This document shows positions 43,982-53,448 of a stretch of 64,000 bases of DNA, piece by piece. The stretch covers positions 1 to 64,000 of the IMG/VR virus record IMGVR_UViG_3300025309_000006, one strand, 5' to 3'. Position 1 is the stretch's first letter. Each line of letters opens with the position of its first letter. The translations under genes and the position numbers were made by a program. This DNA is from a virus. The notes under the pieces were generated by a model. That model did not search any database and was not told the origin of the DNA. It saw nothing but the letters and a program-made list of their open reading frames with translations.

Positions 43982-44791
43982 ATGTATCAAGAGAAAATGG
44001 TGGTCTGTCTCAAAAATAATGGCAAAATCCTTAGAGAAAAAGAGGGGATAATTCAAATTCCATTTGGTAGCGAGTATTCTATTTATATCAAGAATATGGA
44101 ATCAAGAAAAGCAAAAGTTAAGATATCTATAGATGGAGTAGATGTACTTAATGGCCAGTCATTATTAGTTAATCCAAATGAGACAACTGAATTAGAAGGA
44201 TTTTTAAGTGATTGTACTGCAAAAAATAAGTTTAAATTTATACCAAAAACAAAAGAAATTTCTGAATATCGTGGAGATAAAATTGAAGATGGATTGATTA
44301 GGGTTGAATTTTGGTATGAGAAATTAAAACCAATTACTCAACAGATTAATCAAGTATTTAATCCTATTAGCCCTTGGATTACTTATAAACAACCTATTTA
44401 TGATTATAATCCTACTTGGATAACTGTTACGTCTAGTACAACACCTAAATCTGTACAGACTGATTGTTTAAGATCGTTTGATAATAGTATTTGCCAAACT
44501 AGTTTTACTGCACAGAATTGTTCTTTAAATAATTCTGTAAATCTTAAAAGTTTTGATGAGGGAATTACTGTAAAAGGCGAAGAGATTAATCAAGAATTTA
44601 AATATGGGAATATCGGTGTATTGGAAGAAAATTCTCATGTGATTATTTTAAGATTAGTTGGGTTTAATGATATCGGAGACAAAGTTGAGAAGGTTGTTAC
44701 TGTAAGAGATAAATTGCAATGTAAGATTTGCGGTAAAGTTAGTGGATCTGATGCTAAGTTTTGTGATAGATGTGGGAGTTATTTGGAATAG
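43982..44791 (+). CDS. Possible virion-associated protein with C-terminal zinc ribbon
   Basis: 269 residues, ATG after AGAAAGGATG. N-terminal beta domain (IPFGSEYSIYIKNMESRKAKVKISIDGVDVLNG..LLVNPNETTELEGFL) is a pattern common in large-phage proteins of unknown structure role. The C-terminus is CKICGKVSGSDAKFCDRCG, a clear zinc ribbon. Confidence 0.6.
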   Translation: MYQEKMVVCLKNNGKILREKEGIIQIPFGSEYSIYIKNMESRKAKVKISIDGVDVLNGQSLLVNPNETTELEGFLSDCTAKNKFKFIPKTKEISEYRGDKIEDGLIRVEFWYEKLKPITQQINQVFNPISPWITYKQPIYDYNPTWITVTSSTTPKSVQTDCLRSFDNSICQTSFTAQNCSLNNSVNLKSFDEGITVKGEEINQEFKYGNIGVLEENSHVIILRLVGFNDIGDKVEKVVTVRDKLQCKICGKVSGSDAKFCDRCGSYLE

Positions 44792-44945
44792 AAATAAATA
44801 AAATTTTGCTATAGATAGTGATCCTAGCTTTTGTTAGGAGTATTTTTGTGTAACAAAATAAGTTATACAAGGATAGGTTGCTATATAAATGCACTGATAA
44901 GTATTGCTCGTACTTCCACTATAAAAATGAGCAGGAGGATTTGCT

Positions 44946-45707
44946 ATGTCAAATCAATTAGTAAAACTTAAAGAACTGGAGTTAATGGAAGTTGATTTTA
45001 ATGGTAATCTAATCATAGTCGTAAAAATGAAAGACACTGGTAAAAGTTATGTAGGTGTGAATTGGATTTGTAATGGAATAGGTTTGTCAGAAGGTCAGTT
45101 AAAAAATGAGAGAAAAAAGATTCAAGAAGATATTGTACTTTCTAAAGGGGGACGTAATCTCATCCTCCCCACAAAAGGAGGTAATCAGCAGTCATTATGT
45201 CTTGAGTTAGATTTTTTACCTTTATGGTTGGCTAAAATTTCTATTACTAAAGATATGCAAAAAAATAAACCTGAAGTTATGGATAAACTTATTGATTATC
45301 AATTGAATGCTAAAGATGTATTATCTAAAGCATTTTTTGGAAAACAAGAAAAATGGGACTTACAACGTGAAGTAGGTAAAGTAGATAGGAAAAGAATGAC
45401 TTCTAGTATTCAAGAATATGTTCCAAATATAAATAAGTATACATATAGCAATTACACTGACATGGTATATCTTATTTTATTCAATATGAAAGCAAAACAA
45501 ATAAGAGAAACCAGAAATATAAATAAGAAAAGTGATTTAACTAGAGATTATTTAACTGAGACTGAATTAAAGATTGTAGATGAAGCAGAGACGATTGTAA
45601 CTGCATTGACTACTTTGGGATTTAAGCAGGATTATATAAAGCATCAATTAGAGGTTAAATATGGAAATAAAACGTTGGATAATAGTAATAAGGATTTATT
45701 GAATTAG
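44946..45707 (+). CDS. P22-type antirepressor domain protein
   Basis: 253 residues, ATG after GCAGGAGG. Residues 1-115 match the P22 antirepressor N-terminal domain pattern (MEVDFNGNLIIVVKMKDTGKSYVGVNWICNGIGLSEGQLKNERKKIQ..DI, LDFLPLWLAKI). The C-terminal half is helical and charged. Antirepressors inactivate the lysogeny repressor; here the gene lies inside the late module, so it may instead be a moron or late-phase regulator. Confidence 0.75.
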   Translation: MSNQLVKLKELELMEVDFNGNLIIVVKMKDTGKSYVGVNWICNGIGLSEGQLKNERKKIQEDIVLSKGGRNLILPTKGGNQQSLCLELDFLPLWLAKISITKDMQKNKPEVMDKLIDYQLNAKDVLSKAFFGKQEKWDLQREVGKVDRKRMTSSIQEYVPNINKYTYSNYTDMVYLILFNMKAKQIRETRNINKKSDLTRDYLTETELKIVDEAETIVTALTTLGFKQDYIKHQLEVKYGNKTLDNSNKDLLN

Positions 45708-45950
45708 ATAATAATTTAATATTTTGTAAGTTATAAGACGCTTGAGCAATCAGGCGTTTTCTGTGTGGATGGAATTGTGTTTAGATTATGCCTAGTCTTA
45801 ATTGACTAGGTATTTATGTGAGCATAATTTGTTCATATGAGTAAGGAAGTAAATTGTGAGGAGTAGCTACCTCATTCTGTGCGGCTTTCTTACTCTATTT
45901 ATTTTGTATCGCACAGAAATAATATTACGCATAGAAAGAAGGAATTAGAG
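45708..45950 (+). terminator. Terminator and foldable leader
   Basis: AAGACGCTTGA..TCAGGCGTTTT (about 45738-45762) is terminator-like. GCCTAGTC/GACTAGGT follows (near 45789-45812), then TGAGG/CCTCA near 45858-45875. TTGTATCGCACAG near 45905 also occurs at 35660. No gene. Confidence 0.5.
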
Positions 45951-47141
45951 ATGTTAATTACAAAAGAGGTAGAAGTAACTTGCCTGTCAAACAATAAGAA
46001 ATACATTGAAAGTTTAGGTCATAAATGGGAATACAAAAAAGTCATTACAATTAATGTTCATAAATTATTAGATGGTAGTAATGCACCAATCCAATGTTTA
46101 TGTGATTATTGCTTAGAAGAAGGAATAGAAACAGTTATATCTAAACCATATTATAAATACACAAATAGTCATAAAAATCAACCTATAATAAAAGATGCGT
46201 GTGATAAATGTAAACATAAGAAACAAGAAGAATTATGCTTAATTAAAAATGGAGTCAGGTATAGTCCACAGATAAAAGGTGTGGGTAGTAAAATTGCAGT
46301 TGCTAAAACTAAATATAATATTAATGGAATAGATGAAGAGTTCAAAGAAAGAGACTTAGTATTATTAACTAAAACTTATAAAAATGCAGAATCATATATG
46401 GATTTCATTTGCAACAAACATATAAATAAAGGTGTTCAGTCTATAAAATATGGAAATTTCAAATATAAAGATCAAGATTGTAAATATTGTTCTTGGGACA
46501 AATTAAGTAAAGATAAACGAAGAGATTTTAGTGAAGTTCAAGATTTATTTAAAGATAAAAAAGTAATTCTTTTATCAAAAGAAGAAGATTATATTAATAA
46601 TCAATCACCATTGGAATATGAATGTCCAATACATAAGGGAATAATCCAATCTAAATCTTATGAATCAATGCTTCATTCTTATGGTTGTAATCTATGTAGT
46701 TATGATATGCACAAAGGAGAAAACAACCCAATGTGGAAGGGTGGTTTCTCTGAAATAAATTCAATTTTAAGAGATTCTATTACAGAATGGAAGAAAGAAT
46801 CGATGATAGTTTCAAATTATAAATGTGTTGTAACAAATAAACGATTTGATGTAATTCATCATTTATATGGATTTGATAAAATATTTGAAGAGATATTCGA
46901 GAATTTAAATATCGAAAAAAGAAGATTTATTAATGAATACTTAGATGAAGAATTAATATTAATGAAAAATGAATGTGGTAGATTACATAAAGTTCATGGA
47001 GTAGGTGTTTGCTTAACTGGTGGTGTTCATGCTTTATTCCACAAGGTTTTTGGGTATGGTGAGAATAATGTAGAACAATTTAATGAGTTTAAGGAAAATT
47101 ATATTAGTGGTAAATATAAAGATTTAGAAGAAGTTGGTTAA
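45951..47141 (+). CDS. HNH-type homing endonuclease, freestanding
   Basis: 396 residues from MLITKEVEVT, the ATG after AGAAAGAAGG. Three zinc-finger-like repeats (C..C...CDKC; CKYCSW; CNLCSYDMHKG) precede NUMOD3-like GENNPMWKGG. An HNH-like region follows (YKCVVTNKRFDVIHHLYGF ... LHKVHG ... HALFHKVFGYG). It lies directly before the terminase genes, a typical niche for phage homing enzymes. Confidence 0.75.
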   Translation: MLITKEVEVTCLSNNKKYIESLGHKWEYKKVITINVHKLLDGSNAPIQCLCDYCLEEGIETVISKPYYKYTNSHKNQPIIKDACDKCKHKKQEELCLIKNGVRYSPQIKGVGSKIAVAKTKYNINGIDEEFKERDLVLLTKTYKNAESYMDFICNKHINKGVQSIKYGNFKYKDQDCKYCSWDKLSKDKRRDFSEVQDLFKDKKVILLSKEEDYINNQSPLEYECPIHKGIIQSKSYESMLHSYGCNLCSYDMHKGENNPMWKGGFSEINSILRDSITEWKKESMIVSNYKCVVTNKRFDVIHHLYGFDKIFEEIFENLNIEKRRFINEYLDEELILMKNECGRLHKVHGVGVCLTGGVHALFHKVFGYGENNVEQFNEFKENYISGKYKDLEEVG

Positions 47142-47179
47142 AGACTTCTTCTAAATTTAATTAAAAAGAGGTGAGACCT

Positions 47180-48136
47180 ATTCCAAGAGTTGGAAAAACA
47201 GTGAAAGAACCTAAATTAAATATTCCAGATAAAATATATTGTAGGATGTGTGAGGATTATAAAGCACCTTCTGCATTTTATGAATGTACTAACCCCATGT
47301 TAGATAAGAATGGTTATATGTCAGTGTGCCGTGATCATTGCAATGAGATTTTTGACAACTATTTTTCTATACATAATAGTTTAGAAATTGCTTTAAAGTT
47401 GACTTGTCAAGATTTAGATGTTAGATATAGTGAAGATGCTTTAAAATCTGCAAAAACACATATGGAAAGTATAATGACAAAGGGTAAAAATGCAAATAAG
47501 GTTTTCGGGTACTATAAAAGTAAGTTAAGTTCAACAAACAAAAGCAATGAAAAAATGGAATCTTTTAGATATAAAGATAGTAATTTTCTAAGACAAGAAA
47601 ATTTCGATATTGAAAATGAAGATGTTGATGACGACCTTATTCTATTTTGGGGAAAAAGTTTTAATATAGATGATTATATATTCTTAGAAGCTGAATTATC
47701 TGCGTGGAAAGAAACCCATAAATGTGACAATCAAGCTGAAATAACTTTATTAAGAGAAATATGTATTAAAATACTTGAAATTAGACAAGCAAGAGATAAG
47801 GGTGATGGCGTTGGAGGTCTTCAAAAAGAATTACAAGACTTGTTAAAAACAGCATCTCTCGACCCTGCAAAAGCCAATGCAGCGAGTGCAGGGAAATCTC
47901 ATGATTGTTTTGGTAAGTGGGTTAAAGATATTGAACAATTTAAACCTGCTGAGTGGTTTGAAGATCAAGAAAAATATAAAGATATGGATGGTTTTATACC
48001 TTATATTAAAAATTATATAGTTAGGCCAATTGAAAATTTTATAACAGGAGTTAGAAATTTCGTTGTTGATGATAATATTGATGCTGATTTAGACAGTGTG
48101 GATGTCGGAAATAATGATGGTGATTATAATGGGTAG
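47180..48136 (+). CDS. Putative terminase small subunit (ATT start)
   Basis: 318 residues from ATT at 47180, 6 bases after AAAGAGGTGA; the GTG at 47171 is part of the ribosome site. N-terminal zinc site (CRMCEDYKAP...CRDHC), then helical DNA-binding-type region, and an acidic C-terminus. It overlaps the large terminase gene by 8 bases, as small subunits often do. Corresponds in position to SPbeta YonG. Confidence 0.65.
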   Translation: MPRVGKTVKEPKLNIPDKIYCRMCEDYKAPSAFYECTNPMLDKNGYMSVCRDHCNEIFDNYFSIHNSLEIALKLTCQDLDVRYSEDALKSAKTHMESIMTKGKNANKVFGYYKSKLSSTNKSNEKMESFRYKDSNFLRQENFDIENEDVDDDLILFWGKSFNIDDYIFLEAELSAWKETHKCDNQAEITLLREICIKILEIRQARDKGDGVGGLQKELQDLLKTASLDPAKANAASAGKSHDCFGKWVKDIEQFKPAEWFEDQEKYKDMDGFIPYIKNYIVRPIENFITGVRNFVVDDNIDADLDSVDVGNNDGDYNG

Positions 48137-49937
48137 ATCATACAGTAAATTTGAAAATAATTTTAGCAAATATGCTGGTCATAGCGATCAATCTAAGGCA
48201 CCAAAAACAATGATCAAAGACAAAGAAATAAGTGAACAGCGACAAGATAATTTAATAGACTGGACAACATTTTATCGTAGAAATATACATCGCTTCATAC
48301 AACATTATTTTGGAGTTCAGCTTTATTGGTATCAAGTTTTATGGATTTATTTTATGAGTATTTCTGAGAATTTTGTTACAATCGCATCGAGGGCAGCAGC
48401 AAAAAGTTGGTTGATCGCTGTATTGGCCTATGCTCGCGGAGTGCTCTACGCGAATTCTGAAATTGTAATTGTAGCAACAACTTTAAAACAGGCAGCTATT
48501 ATTTTTGGGAAAATGGCAAGATTGAAGGATGATTATCCTAATATAGCAAGAGAAATTAAAACTTTTTCAGATACTCAAAATAATTGTAATTGTACACTAC
48601 ATAATGGCACAACCATTAAAATTGTTGCATGTTCTGAATCTGGACGAGGGGAACGTTCAACATTTACAATAGGTGAAGAATTTCGAATTATGGATAAGAA
48701 TAAGTTTGACTCAATTGTAAAACCTTTTGCATATGCAAGGCAAACTCCATACTTAAAAGATCCTAAATATTCAAGTATAAAAGTTCTAATAGAAGAACCA
48801 AGGCAAATTCTTATATCTTCTGCTTATCACAAAGGATTGTGGTGGTATAAAGAAACACTAACTACTATAAAAATGATGTTACAAGGCAAAGACTCTGGAT
48901 TTATTGCTTTTGATTACTTAATTGCAATAAAGCATAATATTAAAACTTTAAAAGTAATAGCAAGAGATAGGGCTACTATGGATTCAATTACTTTTTTAGA
49001 AGAATATGAGAATATACCTTGGGGAGAAAATAGTAACGCTTATTTTAAGTTAGAAATGTTTCAAAAAAACAGGAATTTGAAGAAAGCTTTCTATCCTTTA
49101 AGAAATGACATGCTTGATAAGAAAAAAAATCCTAACGACATCAAACGTGTAGAAGGAGAAATAAGAATTGTTTCGGCTGATATTGCAACTAGAAAAAATG
49201 AAAAAAATGACAATACTATAATAAGTTGTATTAGAGCGATACCAACTGCAAAAGGTTATGAAAGAGAATTTGTTTATCAGGAGGCACATCAAGGGGAACA
49301 TACTGGAAAACAAGCATTAAGAATTAAGCAAATTTATCATGATTTTGAAGCTGATTACATAGTATTAGACTTACAACAAGCAGGAATTGCAGTTTTTGAA
49401 AGACTAGCTGTGCTTACTAAAGATGAAGAAAGAGGAATAGAATATGAAGCTTTTACAGTTTTTGACCATAAGTCATTAGACAAAAAGTTAATTGAAGAAT
49501 TGCAAGAAAAAACTTTGGGTTTAAATGCAAAACCAGTAATTTATCCAATAATGGCAAATTCTAAATTAAATAATGATATAGCTGTTGATTTTAGAGATAA
49601 ATTACAAAGAAGTATGTGTAGTTTTCTTATAGATGATAATGATGCAGAAGTATATTTAACGAAACACAATAAAGAATATGCAAATAATAATGGAAAAGAT
49701 GTAAATATTAATATATGGTTCGTTAAACCATATATTGAAACACAACTGTTAATTAATGAATCAGTAAATCTAGAATACTCTTTTAATGGTGGTAACATAA
49801 AATTAGATACTGTTGGGACTGCTAGGCGTGATAGATATACGTCAAATTCATATGGAAATTATTTTATATCATTATTAGAATTAGATTTATTAAAAAATAC
49901 TAATGATGACTACGATTTTGTATTTTCATACTCATAA
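48129..49937 (+). CDS. terL: Terminase large subunit
   Basis: 602 residues from MGRSYSKFEN. Walker A-like ASRAAAKSW near residue 90, Walker B/catalytic FTIGEEFRI near 185, and nuclease aspartates in VSADIATRKNEKNDN (about 350) and YIVLDLQQAGIAV (about 420). This is the DNA-packaging motor: ATP-driven translocation plus headful or site cleavage. Followed immediately by the portal gene. Counterpart of SPbeta YonF. Confidence 0.9.
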   Translation: MGRSYSKFENNFSKYAGHSDQSKAPKTMIKDKEISEQRQDNLIDWTTFYRRNIHRFIQHYFGVQLYWYQVLWIYFMSISENFVTIASRAAAKSWLIAVLAYARGVLYANSEIVIVATTLKQAAIIFGKMARLKDDYPNIAREIKTFSDTQNNCNCTLHNGTTIKIVACSESGRGERSTFTIGEEFRIMDKNKFDSIVKPFAYARQTPYLKDPKYSSIKVLIEEPRQILISSAYHKGLWWYKETLTTIKMMLQGKDSGFIAFDYLIAIKHNIKTLKVIARDRATMDSITFLEEYENIPWGENSNAYFKLEMFQKNRNLKKAFYPLRNDMLDKKKNPNDIKRVEGEIRIVSADIATRKNEKNDNTIISCIRAIPTAKGYEREFVYQEAHQGEHTGKQALRIKQIYHDFEADYIVLDLQQAGIAVFERLAVLTKDEERGIEYEAFTVFDHKSLDKKLIEELQEKTLGLNAKPVIYPIMANSKLNNDIAVDFRDKLQRSMCSFLIDDNDAEVYLTKHNKEYANNNGKDVNINIWFVKPYIETQLLINESVNLEYSFNGGNIKLDTVGTARRDRYTSNSYGNYFISLLELDLLKNTNDDYDFVFSYS

Positions 49938-49969
49938 CAAATCCCTAAAGAAAGGAGGAATAACTTCTC

Positions 49970-51595
49970 TTGACAAAAAACAATACACCTCAAATAGAAA
50001 CATCCACCTCCCCTCAATTCTCAACATCAAATGAAATTGAATTAAACTCATTATCGTATAATTCATATTCATTTTCAACAGGAAGATTAGATACTGATAA
50101 TATACCAATGAGCGATTTAAAACAATATGTCAAATATCCAATGATATATAATGAAATATTGAGAACTATATCAAGGCAGTCCTACGGATTAAATGGTATA
50201 TATGGTCAGAGTATCGACAAAATGGTAGCTCTTCCGACATTATCTTACATAACTACATTACGCAACAAAACACCACAAATGAAAGATAAAAAAAACAAAT
50301 TTAACACAATACTTAAAATATTGAATATTGATAGAACTACTAGAGATATTTTAAGACATCTATTTATCGACGGGCAATATATCGGGATCTTGAGGGATTC
50401 TACGGCAAGTAATAAAAATTTAGATACTGGTTCAATGGTAATAGAATCTATTGACAGATTAGAAGGATTGTCATTAGATGATAATTTTATGATTCAACCT
50501 TTAGATTTAGATTATTGTAAAATAGTTGGATTTCAAAACAATATATCCATTGCTGCATTTGATATGATGTACTTTGATCAATTTAAATACGGAGGATTAC
50601 TTAATGAAATTAAAAATTATCCTCGTGATTTTGTAAAAGCGTATATGAATTATAAGAAAGATTGTAGTAAAAGATGGTTTATTCTTGATTATAGAAAAAC
50701 TATTGCATTAAAAGCGAAAGCTAATGAAATTGATGCATATGGGATTCCTTTTGGCATCTCGGCTTTTGTTGATATGAAAGCAAGTGATGACTATAACGAT
50801 AGTCAATATCAATTAATTAGTGAATTAGCAAGCAGTATATACTACCTTGTCTTACCTAGTGGGGAAAAAACTGGGTCTTGCTCATTAAATTCAACTCAGC
50901 AAAAAGAAGTTATCGAAGCATTTAAAGGTGCTGTAAAAGTTAATACTAGTGGAAATATTTCTAGGATTTCAACACTTAGTCTTGCTCCTGGTACAACAAT
51001 TAATAGACTAGCTAAAGATGCGTCGTTAATTACGGATACTTTGAGCGACGAAAATATAAAGAAGATATCGACTAATTTAGGTATTGCTAGTTCTGCTTTA
51101 AATGCTGAAAGTAATAGTGCTAATTTGGGAAGTTTACAAATTAATTTAGACTTGATTTCTGCACAAGTGTTTCAGCATATTAATGAAATAGCAAGGGAAG
51201 AAACTAGAGTAATTAATGAAAACTTAGGTATTACACCTTTTAGCTATATTGATATAAAGTTCCTTCCAATTACATGGTTAAATAAGAAGGATGTTTATGA
51301 AAAAGCAAAAGACCTATACTTAACTGCAGGGGGAAGCAGGATATTTTATATTGCTGCAGCCGGATTTGATCCAGTAGATTATCTTGGAATTTGTGATCAA
51401 GAAATTGAGGATGGTTACGATGAGCAGTATGCTCCCCATATAACCTCGTTTACAGCTACAGACAGTGCTGATACATCTAATCCAGACAGTAATTTGGGTG
51501 GAAGGCCACCGAAAGACACTTCAGAGTTAAAAGAATCAGGATTAACCACGAAAAATTTAAAGAGTAATGAACAGAGAGTTAAGAATAAAAAATAA
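49970..51595 (+). CDS. Portal protein
   Basis: 541 residues from TTG, 11 bases after AAAGGAGG. Position after terminase, length, and stretches such as YPMIYNEILRTISRQSYG, LVLPSGEKTG and NLGIASSALNAESNSANLGSLQINLDLISAQVFQHINEI fit the SPP1/SPbeta-type portal (YonE position). Forms the dodecameric DNA gate at the capsid vertex. Disordered Ser/Asp-rich tail. Confidence 0.8.
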   Translation: MTKNNTPQIETSTSPQFSTSNEIELNSLSYNSYSFSTGRLDTDNIPMSDLKQYVKYPMIYNEILRTISRQSYGLNGIYGQSIDKMVALPTLSYITTLRNKTPQMKDKKNKFNTILKILNIDRTTRDILRHLFIDGQYIGILRDSTASNKNLDTGSMVIESIDRLEGLSLDDNFMIQPLDLDYCKIVGFQNNISIAAFDMMYFDQFKYGGLLNEIKNYPRDFVKAYMNYKKDCSKRWFILDYRKTIALKAKANEIDAYGIPFGISAFVDMKASDDYNDSQYQLISELASSIYYLVLPSGEKTGSCSLNSTQQKEVIEAFKGAVKVNTSGNISRISTLSLAPGTTINRLAKDASLITDTLSDENIKKISTNLGIASSALNAESNSANLGSLQINLDLISAQVFQHINEIAREETRVINENLGITPFSYIDIKFLPITWLNKKDVYEKAKDLYLTAGGSRIFYIAAAGFDPVDYLGICDQEIEDGYDEQYAPHITSFTATDSADTSNPDSNLGGRPPKDTSELKESGLTTKNLKSNEQRVKNKK

Positions 51596-51643
51596 TATTG
51601 TAATTTTTAATAAGAGATAGGTTGGGCTTGCAATCCAACTGAT

Positions 51644-51668
51644 AAGGCTAGTTCCTTTCACTAGCCTT
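51644..51668 (+). terminator. Intrinsic terminator
   Basis: AAGGCTAG/CTAGCCTT stem followed by CTTTTATTTG, preceded by a GTTGG/CCAAC hairpin. It ends the packaging unit before a freestanding endonuclease. Confidence 0.8.
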
Positions 51669-51720
51669 CTTTTATTTGTTTAATTTTAAGAAAGGATTCT
51701 CATTAGAAAGGAATGATAAA

Positions 51721-52638
51721 ATGGATAAAAATTTTATAGAAATTACTAATTTTTGTAGTAGTAGAATAATTGATATAAGCATACGAGAATGTGGAATATA
51801 TGCACTGTATAATATTGAAAATGGAAAGATTTATGTTGGTAGTAGTATAGACATGTACACTAGAACGAGAAGACATCTTTCTGATTTAAAAAATGGAAAA
51901 CATTATAATAGATATTTAATTAGAGCATATAAAAAATATGGAAATTCAATAATACCTGTTGTTTTAGAAATTGTAAAAAATAGAGAAAGTCTAATTGAAC
52001 GTGAACAATACTGGATTGATCATTTTGAAAGTTACAATAATAAGGTTGGGTATAATATTTGTATTATTGCAGATAGATTAACTGGTATTTTTAGAACTGA
52101 TGAAGAAAAGAAACATTTAAGTATTATAAATACTGGCAGAAAACTTACAGAAGAGACTAAACAAAAAATAAGTGAATCTAGAAAAGGAATTCAATATTCA
52201 GCAGAAACATTAAAAAGGATGAGTGATTCACATATTGGCAAAAATTTATCTGAAAGTGCAAAAGAAAAGTTAAGAAACAATATAAATATAATTCCAATAT
52301 ATCAATACAGTTTAGAGGGAGAATTTATACAAAAATGGAAAAGTTCTGCTGAAGCATCAAGAACTAGTGGATTTGAATCATCTTCTATAACAAAATGTTG
52401 TAGAGGGAAATTATATAAGCATAAGGGATTTATTTGGAAATATGAATATTTTGAAAAATTAGAACTAAAATTTAAAAAGATTATTCAAAAAGACTTAAAT
52501 AATAAAATAATAAAAATATGGGATTCTATGAGTGATGTTTGTAAAACTTTAGCATTTAGTTCTAGTGCTATATGCCAATGTTGTTTGGGTCATTGGGAAA
52601 AATATAAAAATTTTAAATGGGAATATATGTTTTGTTAA
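51721..52638 (+). CDS. GIY-YIG homing endonuclease with NUMOD modules
   Basis: 305 residues from MDKNFIEITN, the ATG after GAAAGGAATG. ECGIYALYNIENGKIYVGSS, Arg in TRTRRH and Glu in IEREQYWIDHFE define the nuclease. Two NUMOD3-type repeats (TEETKQKISESRKG, SAETLKRMSDSHIG) and two NUMOD1-type (IYQYSLEGEFIQKW..., IIQKDLNNKIIKIWDS...) follow. Freestanding between portal and scaffold genes, behind a terminator. Confidence 0.85.
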   Translation: MDKNFIEITNFCSSRIIDISIRECGIYALYNIENGKIYVGSSIDMYTRTRRHLSDLKNGKHYNRYLIRAYKKYGNSIIPVVLEIVKNRESLIEREQYWIDHFESYNNKVGYNICIIADRLTGIFRTDEEKKHLSIINTGRKLTEETKQKISESRKGIQYSAETLKRMSDSHIGKNLSESAKEKLRNNINIIPIYQYSLEGEFIQKWKSSAEASRTSGFESSSITKCCRGKLYKHKGFIWKYEYFEKLELKFKKIIQKDLNNKIIKIWDSMSDVCKTLAFSSSAICQCCLGHWEKYKNFKWEYMFC

Positions 52639-52688
52639 ACTATTTTAAATTAAATAATAACAACAAATATTAAAAAGGAGGGCATATA

Positions 52689-53411
52689 ATGCCAAATACA
52701 AACACAAGCAACAAAAATAAGAAAGTGCATAGCGTTTTCTTAGGAAGAAAAATCAGAGAGTTCTACAAATTAAATGACAATGGTTATTCCAATGCATATT
52801 TAAGCACAGAAAAAGAAACATTGGAAAGAGTAGAGTTACTAGAGGTAGAATTAGACTATGAATTAAAAATAGGTGATGAAATTTTCTTACATGAATATGA
52901 AGTTTATGCAAAAGTTCAAAAAGTAACAAATGGAACAGATAGTAAGGTCTATTATAATCTATCTTATGTTGTTGAAGAAATTGATGATAAAGAAGATACT
53001 TATAAGGAACTTATTGACCAATATAATAGTCTTAAAGAAAAATATGATACTGAAAAAGAAAAACAAAATAAAGAATTGGCAGAAAAGAATAATAAAATAA
53101 AAGAACAATCAGAAAAAGAGGAAGTTGAATTTAAAAGAGTTCAAAATGAAAGAATTGAATGGCAAAAAGATAATTTTGATAAACTAAAGGGAATTGTATG
53201 TAACAAACTTCCTATGAGAAAAGATTCTGATTCTCTTCTTTTTAATAAAGTTCAGCAAATAAATATCACAAAGTATTTATTAGACACTATTCCAAAGGAG
53301 TATATATTGATTAATCTTCCTACTGACATTATCTATATGCCATTTAATAATGACTTTAAACCATTAGAAATTAAAGAAGTCCAAGAATATTTATCTGATT
53401 TAGAGCAATAA
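52689..53411 (+). CDS. Coiled-coil head protein of unknown role
   Basis: 240 residues, ATG after AAGGAGGG. A compact N-terminal domain (SVFLGRKIREFYKL...) is followed by a 60-residue Lys/Glu coiled coil (residues 105-165), then a small C-terminal domain. Located between portal and protease-scaffold, so a head assembly role is likely. Confidence 0.65.
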   Translation: MPNTNTSNKNKKVHSVFLGRKIREFYKLNDNGYSNAYLSTEKETLERVELLEVELDYELKIGDEIFLHEYEVYAKVQKVTNGTDSKVYYNLSYVVEEIDDKEDTYKELIDQYNSLKEKYDTEKEKQNKELAEKNNKIKEQSEKEEVEFKRVQNERIEWQKDNFDKLKGIVCNKLPMRKDSDSLLFNKVQQINITKYLLDTIPKEYILINLPTDIIYMPFNNDFKPLEIKEVQEYLSDLEQ

Positions 53412-53448
53412 ATAGTTTAATTATAATATTTGAAAGGAGGTGAGGAAA

